From DASYRM01 sp036004405 (GTDB taxonomy: Bacteria; Acidobacteriota; Vicinamibacteria; Vicinamibacterales; UBA2999): a stretch of 49,203 nt of DNA. This document shows, piece by piece, positions 42,400-49,203 of the stretch. Both the position numbers and the translations under genes were made by a program. The number at the start of each line of letters is the position of its first letter. Within the stretch, counting starts at the first letter, position 1. The DNA lies in NCBI GenBank assembly GCA_036004405.1, contig DASYRM010000002.1, positions 1-49,203 on the forward strand. The letters are read 5' to 3'. The notes under the pieces were generated by a model. It was not told the DNA's origin. It did no database searches and saw only the letters and a program-made list of their open reading frames with translations.

Positions 42400-43310
42400 C
42401 CGACGCGACTGCCGTCGCCGATTACGTGCGGGCGCGGCGGGCCGAGGTGGACGCGCGGCTGGCGACGCTGCTTCCGTCGCCTCCCGACTGCCCTGCCCCG
42501 GTGGCCGACGCGATGCGCTACAGCCTGACGGCCGGCGGCAAACGGCTACGCCCCGTGCTCTGCCTGGCCAGCGCCGAGGCCGTCGGCGGATCGACCGCCG
42601 CCGTGCTGCCGGCGGCCTGCGCCATCGAGCTGATTCACACCTATTCGCTCGTGCACGACGACCTGCCGGCGATGGACGACGACTCGATGCGGCGTGGACG
42701 CCCGACGCTCCACGTGGTGGCCGGCGAAGGCATGGCCATTCTGGCCGGCGACGGACTCCTCACCGAGGCGTTTCACGTGCTGGCCGGCCTGCAGGGCGAC
42801 CCGGTGCGCGTGCTCCGGGCGCTTCAGCTGATTGCCGCAGCTGCGGGCCCGATCGGCATGGTGGGCGGGCAGGCGATCGATCTCGCCTGCGTCACGCCCG
42901 ACCCGCAGGGGCACCTCGCTCCCCCGCTCGACGGGGCGGGACTGGCCGCGATGCACGCGAAGAAAACCGGCGCGCTGATCCGCGCCGCCGCTGCGGCCGG
43001 TGCCGTGCTGGGCGGCGGCAGCGAGGCGCAGATTGCCGCCATCGACGCCGCCGGCACCGAGTTCGGTCTGGCCTTCCAGATCGTGGACGACATCCTGGAC
43101 GTGGAAGGCGACGCGGCGGAGCTCGGCAAGAGCCCAGGCAAGGATGCCGCGGCAGGCAAGCCCACGTATCCCGCGCTGTACGGCCTGGCCCGATCCCGCG
43201 AGATGGCAGAGGCATGTATCGCCCGCGCCGCCGACACGCTGAGCCGCGCCGGCATGGCGGACTCGTGGCTGCTCGGCATCGGGCGGTGGATCGTCGACCG
43301 GAGAAACTGA
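42396..43310 (+). CDS. ispA: Short-chain polyprenyl (farnesyl/geranylgeranyl) diphosphate synthase
   Basis: The 304-residue enzyme makes FPP or GGPP from IPP and DMAPP/GPP in the cytoplasm. The first aspartate-rich motif is DDLPAMD (Asp88, Asp89, Asp94), the bacterial DDx4D type, after IELIHTYSLVH. The second is DDILD in FQIVDDILDVEGDAAELGKSPGKDAAAGKPTYPALYG. TAGGKRLRPVLCLASAEAVGG is the conserved IPP-binding region. Product length cannot be predicted reliably; IspA (FPP) is the likely choice from gene order (xseA-xseB-ispA). In many bacteria dxs follows, but here the next 67 bp hold only repeats before tlyA. Confidence 0.94.
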   Translation: MTDATAVADYVRARRAEVDARLATLLPSPPDCPAPVADAMRYSLTAGGKRLRPVLCLASAEAVGGSTAAVLPAACAIELIHTYSLVHDDLPAMDDDSMRRGRPTLHVVAGEGMAILAGDGLLTEAFHVLAGLQGDPVRVLRALQLIAAAAGPIGMVGGQAIDLACVTPDPQGHLAPPLDGAGLAAMHAKKTGALIRAAAAAGAVLGGGSEAQIAAIDAAGTEFGLAFQIVDDILDVEGDAAELGKSPGKDAAAGKPTYPALYGLARSREMAEACIARAADTLSRAGMADSWLLGIGRWIVDRRN

Positions 43311-43312
43311 GC

Positions 43313-43374
43313 CAGGTGGGTCTGGTGGCCCACCTGACTTACCCGACCTACCCGACCTACCTGACCGACCTGGC
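43313..43374. repeat. Hairpin plus 9-bp tandem repeats in the ispA-tlyA spacer
   Basis: An inverted repeat (CAGGTGGG / CCCACCTG, 43313-43336) is followed by four units near ACCYGACYT (43332-43367). The unit resembles arrays at 17561 and 46152. The spacer sits where dxs often lies in other genomes. Confidence 0.7.
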
Positions 43375-43377
43375 CAC

Positions 43378-44130
43378 ATGATTCGAGTTCGTCTCGATCA
43401 GCTCGTGTTCGACAAAAGGCTCGCCCCCTCACGCGAGCGCGCCAAAGCGGTCGTGCTCGCCGGCCTGGTGCGCGTGAACGGCGAGGTCGTGAGCAAAGCG
43501 GGCACGCTGGTGGACGCCGGCGCCGACGTCACGCTCGACGCCCCGGATCACCCCTACGTGGGGCGCGGCGGGCTCAAGCTTGCGCACGCGTTCGACGCGT
43601 TCGGCATCACGGTGGCGGGGCGCGAGGCGCTCGACGTGGGCGCCTCCACCGGAGGTTTCACCGACGTGCTGCTGCAACGCGGTGCGGCGCGTGTGGTGGC
43701 GCTCGACGTCGGCCACGGCCAGCTCGATTGGCGGCTGCGCAACGATCCGCGCGTGGTGGTGATCGAGCACTTCAACGCCCGCTATCTGACGCTGGCCGAC
43801 CTGCCGGGGCCGGTGGACGTGGTGGTGATCGACGTCTCCTTCATCTCGTTGCGGCAGATCCTGCCGGCCGTCGCCGCCATCCTCCGCGTCGACGCCGATG
43901 TGGTGGCGCTCGTCAAGCCGCAGTTCGAAGCCGGCCGCGACGAGGTGCGCAAGGGCATCATCCGCGACCCGGCCGTGCACGCGCGCGTCCTGGCCGAGGT
44001 GACGGCCGCGAGCGCTGAGGTAGGATTGACCCGCGTGGGTTCCACCCCGTCTCCCATCACCGGCCAGAAGGGCAACGTCGAATTCCTGCTGCACCTGCGC
44101 CCCGCATCGGCCGGCCACTCGCGCGTCTGA
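43378..44130 (+). CDS. tlyA: TlyA-family rRNA (cytidine-2'-O)-methyltransferase
   Basis: The 250-residue protein has an N-terminal S4 RNA-binding domain (IRVRLDQLVFDKRLAPSRERAKAVVLAGLVRVNGEVVSKAG) and an FtsJ-like methyltransferase domain with the SAM motif DVGASTGGFTDVLLQRGAARVVALDVGHGQLDW. Catalytic residues are visible in RGGLKLAHAF, VVVIDVSFISLRQILP and VALVKPQFEAGRDEV, the expected K-D-K-E pattern. TlyA proteins methylate ribosomal RNA and affect capreomycin susceptibility in mycobacteria; some were named hemolysins. ATG 43378 is 67 bp after ispA across a repeat spacer. nadK follows with no gap. Confidence 0.94.
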   Translation: MIRVRLDQLVFDKRLAPSRERAKAVVLAGLVRVNGEVVSKAGTLVDAGADVTLDAPDHPYVGRGGLKLAHAFDAFGITVAGREALDVGASTGGFTDVLLQRGAARVVALDVGHGQLDWRLRNDPRVVVIEHFNARYLTLADLPGPVDVVVIDVSFISLRQILPAVAAILRVDADVVALVKPQFEAGRDEVRKGIIRDPAVHARVLAEVTAASAEVGLTRVGSTPSPITGQKGNVEFLLHLRPASAGHSRV

Positions 44131-45030
44131 ATGCCTGCGTCCATCACCCGGGTCGGCATCGTCGCCAAGAGCGGGCTCACCGCGGCCGCCGAGCAGCTCG
44201 AGCAGCTGGGCGTGTGGCTCACACACAGAAAGATCGAGCCGGTCTACGAGCGTGACACCGCCGGCCTCACCGGATATGCCGCCGGCTGCCGGCACGCCTT
44301 GCGCGACGAGCTCCCGGGGCTCGTCGATCTCATCGTGGTCCTTGGTGGCGACGGCACGCTCCTCGGGATGGCCACCCGCATCGCGAAGGCGGGCCGCGAC
44401 GTGCCGATCCTCGGCGTCAACTTCGGCAGCCTCGGCTTTCTGACCGAGACCCGCATCGACGAGCTGCTGCCGTCGCTCGAAGCGGTCCTCGCCGGTACGG
44501 CCGTCATCGACCAGCGCGCCATGCTGGCCGCCGAAACGCACCGCGGCGCCGAGTGCTTCGACTCGCGCGTCGTGCTCAACGACGTCGTCTTCACCAAGGC
44601 CGCGCTGTCGCGGATCATCGAGCTGACGATTTCGGTCGGCGACAACCTGGTGACGAAGGTGAAGGCCGACGGGCTCATCGTGGCGACGGCCACCGGCTCC
44701 ACCGCCTACAACCTGGCGGCCGGAGGGCCGATCGTGCACCCGCGCGTGGACGCGCTGGTGCTGACCCCGATCGCCCCGCATACGCTCACCAACCGGCCGA
44801 TCGTCGTGCCCGCCGGCGAGGTGATCGAAGTGCGACCCACCGTGGCCGACGCCAAGGACGAGATCTTCGTGACCTATGACGGGCAGTCCGGCTACCCGCT
44901 GCACGCCGGCGACATCGTCCGGATCCGCCGCTCCGACTGCGCGCTGCAGCTGGTGAAGGCCCGGGGCCGGAACTATTTCGAGCTCCTCCGCGAGAAACTG
45001 AAGTGGGGCGAGCGCGGCGGCCGGGAATAG
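44131..45030 (+). CDS. nadK: NAD kinase
   Basis: NAD kinase phosphorylates NAD+ to NADP+ using ATP or polyphosphate. The 299-residue protein has the catalytic VVLGGDGTLLGMA (Asp74), VNFGSLGFLTE, LNDVVFTKAALSR, the conserved ADGLIVATATGSTAYNLAAGGPIVHP and TNRPIVVPAGEVIEV. Length is typical. ATG 44131 immediately follows the tlyA stop, a common bacterial gene pair often continued by recN, which is not present here. An exported MBL-fold gene begins 51 bp downstream after a REP element. Confidence 0.97.
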   Translation: MPASITRVGIVAKSGLTAAAEQLEQLGVWLTHRKIEPVYERDTAGLTGYAAGCRHALRDELPGLVDLIVVLGGDGTLLGMATRIAKAGRDVPILGVNFGSLGFLTETRIDELLPSLEAVLAGTAVIDQRAMLAAETHRGAECFDSRVVLNDVVFTKAALSRIIELTISVGDNLVTKVKADGLIVATATGSTAYNLAAGGPIVHPRVDALVLTPIAPHTLTNRPIVVPAGEVIEVRPTVADAKDEIFVTYDGQSGYPLHAGDIVRIRRSDCALQLVKARGRNYFELLREKLKWGERGGRE

Positions 45031-45045
45031 TCGCGACCGACGTAC

Positions 45046-45069
45046 GTAGGGGCCGCCTTGAGACGGCCC
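45046..45069 (+). repeat. REP palindrome (imperfect) upstream of the MBL-fold gene
   Basis: TACGTAGGG heads GGGCCGCCT-TG-AGACGGCCC, a 9-bp stem with one mismatch. It ends 12 bp before the MBL start codon and sits right beside its GGAGGA ribosome-binding site. Confidence 0.75.
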
Positions 45070-45081
45070 GTTGGAGGACCC

Positions 45082-45930
45082 ATGAAACGCCTGTCTGTTG
45101 CTCTCGTGATCCTCACCCTGGCCTGGGTCGCCACGCCGCTCGCCCAGAAGCGTCCTGCACCGCCCAAGGCGCCGCGGCTGTACGTCTTCGACAACGGCGG
45201 GATCAGCGGGCTCGACCCGAAGATCTTCGGATTCGCGCGCGAAGAGCTGAAGTCGGTGGATTTCGTCAACCAGTCCTATCTGATCGTGCACCCGCGCGGC
45301 ACCGTGATGTTCGACACCGGGGGCATCGGCGACGACAAGTTCCCGCCCGGTGGCGGCGCCGCCAAGGAAGGCATCATGACGGCGGACAAGAAGCTCGTGC
45401 CGCAGATGGAAGCGGCCGGCTACACGCCGTCGGACGTCACCTATCTCGTGATGTCGCACTACCACTCGGACCACACGGGCAACGCCAATCTGTTTGCCGG
45501 CGCGACGTGGATCGTGCAGAAGGCCGAGCGCGATGTCATGTTCGCCGACAAGCCGGAGGGCATCATTCAGCCCGCGACCTACAGCGCGCTGAAGACGGCC
45601 AAGACGAAGATTCTCAACAACGAGGACTTCGACATCTTCGGCGACGGCACTGTGATGGTGAAGACGACGCCGGGGCACACGCCGGGACACCAGGTGCTGT
45701 TCGTGAAACTCGCCAGGACCGGCCCGGTCCTGCTGGCCGGCGACCTCTATCACTATCCGGAGGAGATCACGACCGGCAAGACGCCGACCTTCGAGTTCGA
45801 CGCCGCGATGTCAGCCAAAAGTCGCGCGGCCGTGCAGGCGTTCGTGAAGCAGACCGGCGCCAAGCTCTGGATCGAGCACGACAAGCCCACGCACGCGAAC
45901 CTGCCGAAATCGCCGCGCTATCTCGACTAA
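45082..45930 (+). CDS. Exported metallo-beta-lactamase-fold hydrolase (AHL-lactonase-like)
   Basis: The 282-residue protein has a signal peptide (MKRLSVALVILTLAWVATPLA) and the MBL metal motif SHYHSDHTGN (His126, His128, Asp130, His131). TTPGHTPGHQVLFV and VLLAGDLYHYPEE supply further ligands, with a late IEHD near the C-terminus. This layout resembles N-acyl-homoserine-lactone lactonase-type enzymes, but lactonase activity is not shown and periplasmic relatives have diverse substrates. ATG 45082 is supported by GGAGGA; an upstream in-frame TTG is in the REP. It is followed by a repeat-rich spacer. Confidence 0.88.
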   Translation: MKRLSVALVILTLAWVATPLAQKRPAPPKAPRLYVFDNGGISGLDPKIFGFAREELKSVDFVNQSYLIVHPRGTVMFDTGGIGDDKFPPGGGAAKEGIMTADKKLVPQMEAAGYTPSDVTYLVMSHYHSDHTGNANLFAGATWIVQKAERDVMFADKPEGIIQPATYSALKTAKTKILNNEDFDIFGDGTVMVKTTPGHTPGHQVLFVKLARTGPVLLAGDLYHYPEEITTGKTPTFEFDAAMSAKSRAAVQAFVKQTGAKLWIEHDKPTHANLPKSPRYLD

Positions 45931-45948
45931 TCCTCGCTCCGTTCGCGC

Positions 45949-46110
45949 CTCGCGGCTGGCAAGAGAGTTCTGTGCGGCCTCCGGCTCGACGCCGCGGAAA
46001 AACTCCTCGCGCGCAGCCTCGGGGGAAGGCTGCGCCTCGTCGTTTTTCATCTCTCGCTGGCGCTCGCGGCGCTCGCAGTCGGCCGACAGAACTCTCTTGC
46101 CACCCGCGAG
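45949..46110. repeat. MITE-like element with about 29-bp imperfect inverted ends
   Basis: The left arm 45949-45978 and the right arm 46082-46110 are reverse complements with one mismatch and one 1-nt gap. The arm core is GGCAAGAGAGTTCTGT. They enclose about 103 bp with a nested hairpin (GCGCAGCC / GGCTGCGC, 46011-46034). No transposase is encoded. It lies between the MBL-fold and mltG genes, in a 206-bp spacer. The structure fits a non-autonomous mobile element or a long structured bidirectional terminator. Confidence 0.6.
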
Positions 46111-46136
46111 TCGCCGTGTCGCACGTCGAAGGATTT

Positions 46137-47192
46137 CTACCGACCTGCCCCACCCGCCTTACCCGCCTTACCCGCCCTGAAGTACTCGACCTGGAACCGC
46201 TGGACGTTGGCGTTGTGCTCGCGCAGCGTCTCGGCGAACACGTGTGAGCCGTCGTTGCGGCTGACGAAGTAGAGGTATTTCGCGGCGGCGGGCGCCAGCG
46301 CGGCTTCGAGCGCGGCGCGTCCCGGCGCGGCAATCGGGCCGGGCGGCAGGCCGCGATACCGGTAGGTGTTGTAGGGCGAGTCGATCGCCAGATCGACACG
46401 GCGGATGTTGCCGTCGTACTTGCCGCGCTTGCGCAGGGCGTAGATCACAGTCGGATCGGCCTGCATCCCCATCCCGATCGCAAGCCGGTTGCGATACACC
46501 GCGGCCACGACGGGCCGCTCGTCGGCGCGCGCGGTCTCCTTCTCGACCAGCGACGCCAGCGTCACCACCTGGCGCGTCGTCAGCGCCGTGGGCGGCGCGC
46601 CCATCGTCAACTCGCCGTACACGGTCTTGAACCGCTCGACCATGACGCCGACCAGCGCCGCGGCGTCTATTCGACGCGCGACCGGATAGGTTTCGGGAAA
46701 CAGATAGCCCTCGAGATCGCGCGCCGCAGGATCCAGAGCGGCGATGGCGCTGACGTCGCGGGCCGCATCCCTGAACGACTGCGCCGTGCCGAGCCCGCGC
46801 GACTCGAACACGTCGGCCATCTCGCCGATCGTGAGCCCCTCGGGAAAGGTGATCGCGAGGGTGTAGACATCGCCGCGCGCCAGCCGTTCCACGATCTCGA
46901 GCGGCGTGGCGGCGTCGGCAAAACGATATTCGCCGGCCTGCAGCGCCTGGCCGCGGCCCAACCAGCGCACGGCGGCGCGGAAGGTCCACGAATCGGCCAC
47001 GACCCCGGCGTCGACCAGCCGCCGGGCGATGGCGCGCGAGCCGGCGCCCGCCGGAATCTCGACGAACTGCTCGCCCTCGAACGCTCGAAACGGCTGGTGC
47101 ATGCCGCTCCAGAGGAGATACGCGCCCCCGCCCGCGGCGCCAACTGCGATGACGACGAGTAGCAGGATCAGTCTGACGAGGAATCGCTTCAA
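46137..47192 (-). CDS. mltG: Endolytic murein transglycosylase MltG
   Basis: MltG cleaves nascent peptidoglycan at the inner-membrane surface and sets glycan chain length. The 351-residue protein has one N-terminal membrane anchor (LVRLILLLVVIAVGAAGGGAYLLW), a LysM-like segment and the YceG domain with ITFPEGLTIGEMADVFE, EGYLFPETYPV, and the catalytic Glu region VVTLASLVEKETARADERP. SPYNTYRYRGLPPGPIAAPGRAALEAAL is also conserved. The start is TTG 47192, overlapping the ruvX stop. The C-terminus AGKAGKAGGAGR is encoded by 9-bp repeats and looks like repeat-derived extension. Confidence 0.95.
   Translation of the reverse strand: MKRFLVRLILLLVVIAVGAAGGGAYLLWSGMHQPFRAFEGEQFVEIPAGAGSRAIARRLVDAGVVADSWTFRAAVRWLGRGQALQAGEYRFADAATPLEIVERLARGDVYTLAITFPEGLTIGEMADVFESRGLGTAQSFRDAARDVSAIAALDPAARDLEGYLFPETYPVARRIDAAALVGVMVERFKTVYGELTMGAPPTALTTRQVVTLASLVEKETARADERPVVAAVYRNRLAIGMGMQADPTVIYALRKRGKYDGNIRRVDLAIDSPYNTYRYRGLPPGPIAAPGRAALEAALAPAAAKYLYFVSRNDGSHVFAETLREHNANVQRFQVEYFRAGKAGKAGGAGR
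46152..46178. repeat. Three 9-bp tandem units coding the MltG C-terminus
   Basis: ACCCGCCTT occurs twice in tandem followed by ACCCGCCCT on the plus strand. Each 9-bp unit adds three residues, giving the KAG-type tail of MltG. The motif resembles arrays at 17561 and 43332. Confidence 0.75.
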
Positions 47193-47620
47193 CGGGGCCG
47201 CCCGTCCAGATGATCCTGCAGGATGATGGCGGCCGCGGCGGCATCGAGGCGCTTCTTGCGCGATCGCCAGTCCTTGTCGAGCTCGGCGAGACGGCTCTCG
47301 GCTTCGACGCTGGTCAGACGCTCGTCCTGCAGCGCCACCGGCAGCCCGGTGCGTGCGCCGAGCTGCGAGGCAAACTGCTGGACGCCTTCGGTGAGGCCGG
47401 TAGGGCGCCCATCGAGTCGGCGCGGGATCCCGACGACGATGGCTGACACGCCGTCGTCCTCGGCGCCGAGCCGTCCGATCTCCTCGGCGGCCCGGGCCAC
47501 CGCCGCGGCGTCGAGCCGCGCGATCTGCAGCACGGTCAGCGGACGCGCCAGCGTACCGGTCGCGTCGCTGATCGCCACGCCGATGCGGCGTTCGCCAACG
47601 TCGAGTCCCACCACCCGCAC
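47189..47620 (-). CDS. ruvX: Holliday-junction-resolvase-like RuvX (YqgF)
   Basis: The 143-residue protein begins MRVVGLDVGERRIGVAISDATGTLARPL with the RNase-H-fold Asp7, then VVGIPRRLDGRPTGLTEGV, LPVALQDERLTSVEAE and the C-terminal LDAAAAAIILQDHLD with the catalytic Asp. YqgF/RuvX acts in 16S rRNA 5' processing in some bacteria and may resolve recombination intermediates. GTG 47620 is the only fitting start. It is followed by mltG with a 4-bp TTGA overlap, a recurrent ruvX-mltG pair. It is divergent from the envC-like gene. Confidence 0.95.
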   Translation of the reverse strand: MRVVGLDVGERRIGVAISDATGTLARPLTVLQIARLDAAAVARAAEEIGRLGAEDDGVSAIVVGIPRRLDGRPTGLTEGVQQFASQLGARTGLPVALQDERLTSVEAESRLAELDKDWRSRKKRLDAAAAAIILQDHLDGRPR

Positions 47621-47692
47621 TCACCCTTATACTAGCGAGGCTTCGCCGTGGCGGCACCATGGTGGCTCCGCCTCGCCAGGCAGTATTTGATG

Positions 47693-47711
47693 GCCCGCCC
47701 TCCGGGCGGGC
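47693..47711. repeat. GC-rich stem-loop in the ruvX-envC divergent spacer
   Basis: GCCCGCCC-TCC-GGGCGGGC is a perfect 8-bp stem. A GTAG lies 17 bp further, next to the envC-like ATG, but without the usual REP spacing, so membership in the REP family is doubtful. Confidence 0.5.
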
Positions 47712-47735
47712 GTCGCCGGCGCCGATACGTAGGTC

Positions 47736-48896
47736 ATGCAGGCTGCTTCGAGCGGTTCACGATATCTGGGCATCATTGCGCTCGCGTGCCTGATCGGCAC
47801 GGCGCTACCGCTCGCGCAGCAGCCCGCAACCAGCGCGTCGAGTACGAAGAGCCGCGTCGACGAGCGGCTTCGCGCGCTGCGCCAGGAGGCCGATCGGCTC
47901 GTCAGCCAGTCGAAGACGCTCCTCGGTGAGGTCCGCAAGCTCGAAATCCTGCGCGACATCCGCGCGGCCGAATCGCAGGAAGCGGAGCGGGCGCTGACAG
48001 CCTCCCAGGACGAGTTGAACGAGACCTCGCGGCGGCTCGAGCTGCTCGAGGAGCAGCGGCTCCGCGGGTTGCCCGACCTGAAACGGCAACTGGCGGAAAC
48101 CTACAAGCGCGGGCGCAGCGGCTATCTGCGCCTGCTGGTTTCGGCCGGTGACCTGCGTGGGTTTGCGCGCGCCACGCGCGCCATGACGGCGCTCACCTTC
48201 CGCCAGGAGCGGGTCCTCGGCGACTACCACCAGACGGTGGACGCGCTGCGCGCCGAGCACTCGGTGCTGGAGACCAAGATGGCGGAGTTGAAGACCCGCG
48301 ATGCGACAGCCCGCCGCGCCCGCGGTCTGGCCGAGAAGGCGGTGGCCGACCGCGCCGCACTCATCGCGCAGATCGACTCCCGCCGCGACCTCACGGCGCA
48401 GTACGTGGGCGAGCTGCAGGTGGCGCGCGAGCGGCTGGATCAACAGCTCACCGGCCTGGCCGCGGGCAAGGCCGCGCTGGCGGTGCCGCTGGCACCGTTC
48501 CGCGGCGGGCTCGAGTGGCCGGCCCCGGGCGAGCTGGCGTCGCGATTCGGGCAGCCGGCTGGGCCGCAGGCCGGTCCGCTCGTTCGCAGCGGCGTCGAAA
48601 TCGCGGCTCCCGAGGGCACCAGCGTCCGCGCCATCCACAGTGGGACCGTTGGCTATGCGGAGGGCTACACCGGCCTCGGCACGCTGGTCATCCTGGACCA
48701 TGGCGGGAACAACTACTCTCTCTACGGCTACCTGCTGTCGCTGAGCGTCCAACGAGGCGAGGTGGTGGAAGCCGGTGCAGAGGTAGGGCGGGTGGGCCCC
48801 TCCCCGGCCGGACCGCCCGAGCTCTACTTCGAGCTGCGGATCGACGGTCGCTCGGTCGATCCCGTACAATGGTTGAAACCGCGCGCGGCCCGCTAA
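47736..48896 (+). CDS. EnvC-like murein hydrolase activator (degenerate M23/LytM)
   Basis: The 386-residue exported protein has a signal peptide, a long N-terminal coiled coil (about residues 40-245, for example RVDERLRALRQEADRLVSQSKTLLGEV and ERALTASQDELNETSRRLELLEEQRL) and a C-terminal LytM domain. In that domain zinc ligands appear replaced: RSGVEIAAPEGTSVRA lacks the usual His...Asp, the expected YAHL-type site reads LYGYL, and LYFELRIDG has Tyr where a His is expected. As in EnvC and NlpD it would activate amidases rather than cut peptidoglycan itself. The S41 protease gene follows. Confidence 0.88.
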   Translation: MQAASSGSRYLGIIALACLIGTALPLAQQPATSASSTKSRVDERLRALRQEADRLVSQSKTLLGEVRKLEILRDIRAAESQEAERALTASQDELNETSRRLELLEEQRLRGLPDLKRQLAETYKRGRSGYLRLLVSAGDLRGFARATRAMTALTFRQERVLGDYHQTVDALRAEHSVLETKMAELKTRDATARRARGLAEKAVADRAALIAQIDSRRDLTAQYVGELQVARERLDQQLTGLAAGKAALAVPLAPFRGGLEWPAPGELASRFGQPAGPQAGPLVRSGVEIAAPEGTSVRAIHSGTVGYAEGYTGLGTLVILDHGGNNYSLYGYLLSLSVQRGEVVEAGAEVGRVGPSPAGPPELYFELRIDGRSVDPVQWLKPRAAR

Positions 48897-48963
48897 AAGA
48901 CGCGGGTCGCGGCCAGTATCGGGCAAACCGGCTCAACGCCGGTGCGCTAACTGCAGGACTTTC

Positions 48964-49203
48964 ATGACCTCACGCACTCGGCTCTGGGTCCTCGCCGTCT
49001 CGACGCCCATCATCGCATTCGCCATCGTCGGCGGCTACCTCGGTCGCGTGCTCGGCGCTGGCAAGGACGATACCTTCCGCCAGCTGCCGGTGTTCGAGGA
49101 AGTCATCTCGCTCGTCCTCAACAACTACGTCGAGGAAGTGGACGTGCGTCACGCCATGCGCGGCGCGTTGAAGGGGCTGACCGACAACCTCGATCCCGAC
49201 AGC
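48964..49203 (+). CDS. S41-family C-terminal processing protease (partial, N-terminus only)
   Basis: The first 80 residues are present (MTSRTRLWVLAVSTPIIAFA, then FEEVISLVLNNYVEEVDVRHAMRGALKGLTDNLDPDS). This is the N-terminal cap of CtpA/CtpB-like periplasmic proteases, whose PDZ and Ser-Lys catalytic parts lie beyond the window. It follows the envC-like gene by 67 bp, a frequent pairing in diderms (envC-ctpA). ATG 48964 fits the signal/anchor, but the Shine-Dalgarno (GCAGGAC) is weak. Confidence 0.88.
   Translation, partial: MTSRTRLWVLAVSTPIIAFAIVGGYLGRVLGAGKDDTFRQLPVFEEVISLVLNNYVEEVDVRHAMRGALKGLTDNLDPDS

Overview
This window is GC-rich, gene-dense bacterial chromosome on which both strands are used. 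It encodes lipid A enzymes (LpxD, LpxB), beta-barrel-like outer-membrane proteins and an unusually large share of signal-peptide proteins, so the organism is a diderm. The paired DUF1592-type cytochrome / DUF1552 genes, the many small secreted families and an omega subunit of acidobacterial look suggest Acidobacteriota, probably a Vicinamibacteria-like soil lineage. That assignment is inference from gene content. I saw no rRNA, tRNA, CRISPR array, prophage or plasmid functions.

Layout. (1) 1-6749: exported proteins, namely a DUF1552 protein and a DUF1592-type c-type cytochrome, an unnamed secreted family, an exported double-VOC protein and, divergently, an NHL propeller. An identical 14-bp core with operator-like symmetry lies upstream of the cytochrome and in the VOC/NHL spacer. 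(2) 6756-15245: a DUF6065-like gene converges on a minus-strand run acnA-queG-yqgE-M49 peptidase-NQR2/RnfD-like membrane protein with a cysteine-rich Sel1-like tail. (3) 15267-23556, minus strand: lpxD, a barrel protein, a catalytic plus non-catalytic M16 pair, lpxB, and a tightly overlapping trio of small exported protein, matrixin-type protease and barrel protein. (4) 23579-24227: a RAYT (Y1/HUH) transposase gene bracketed by REP palindromes. (5) 24224-28638, minus: YdjM-like membrane protein, B12-radical SAM protein, zinc phospholipase C/nuclease-like protein, and a possible K+/H+-exchange-related protein. (6) 28661-33790, plus: gatC-gatA, a Tat-exported haloacetate-dehalogenase-like hydrolase, a heavy-metal-binding-domain protein and a monohaem cytochrome-like protein. 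(7) 33779-37419, minus: sulfatase, lipoprotein SurE, small membrane protein, omega-like subunit, then the hsp20 end of a dnaK-hsp20 operon. (8) 39464-45930, plus: a second sHSP divergent from dnaK, then ymdB-xseA-xseB-ispA, tlyA-nadK and an exported metallo-beta-lactamase-fold protein. (9) 45949-49203: a MITE-like inverted repeat, ruvX-mltG (minus), and envC-like plus S41 protease genes (plus).

The most distinctive feature is a dispersed REP family. Its members start with GTAG followed by a short stem-loop, they resemble the copies flanking the RAYT gene, and in three cases the TAG of GTAG is itself the stop codon of the upstream gene. Two other repeat classes deserve attention: a 9-bp tandem unit close to ACCCGCCTT at three gene boundaries, and the roughly 160-bp inverted-repeat element at 45949-46110.
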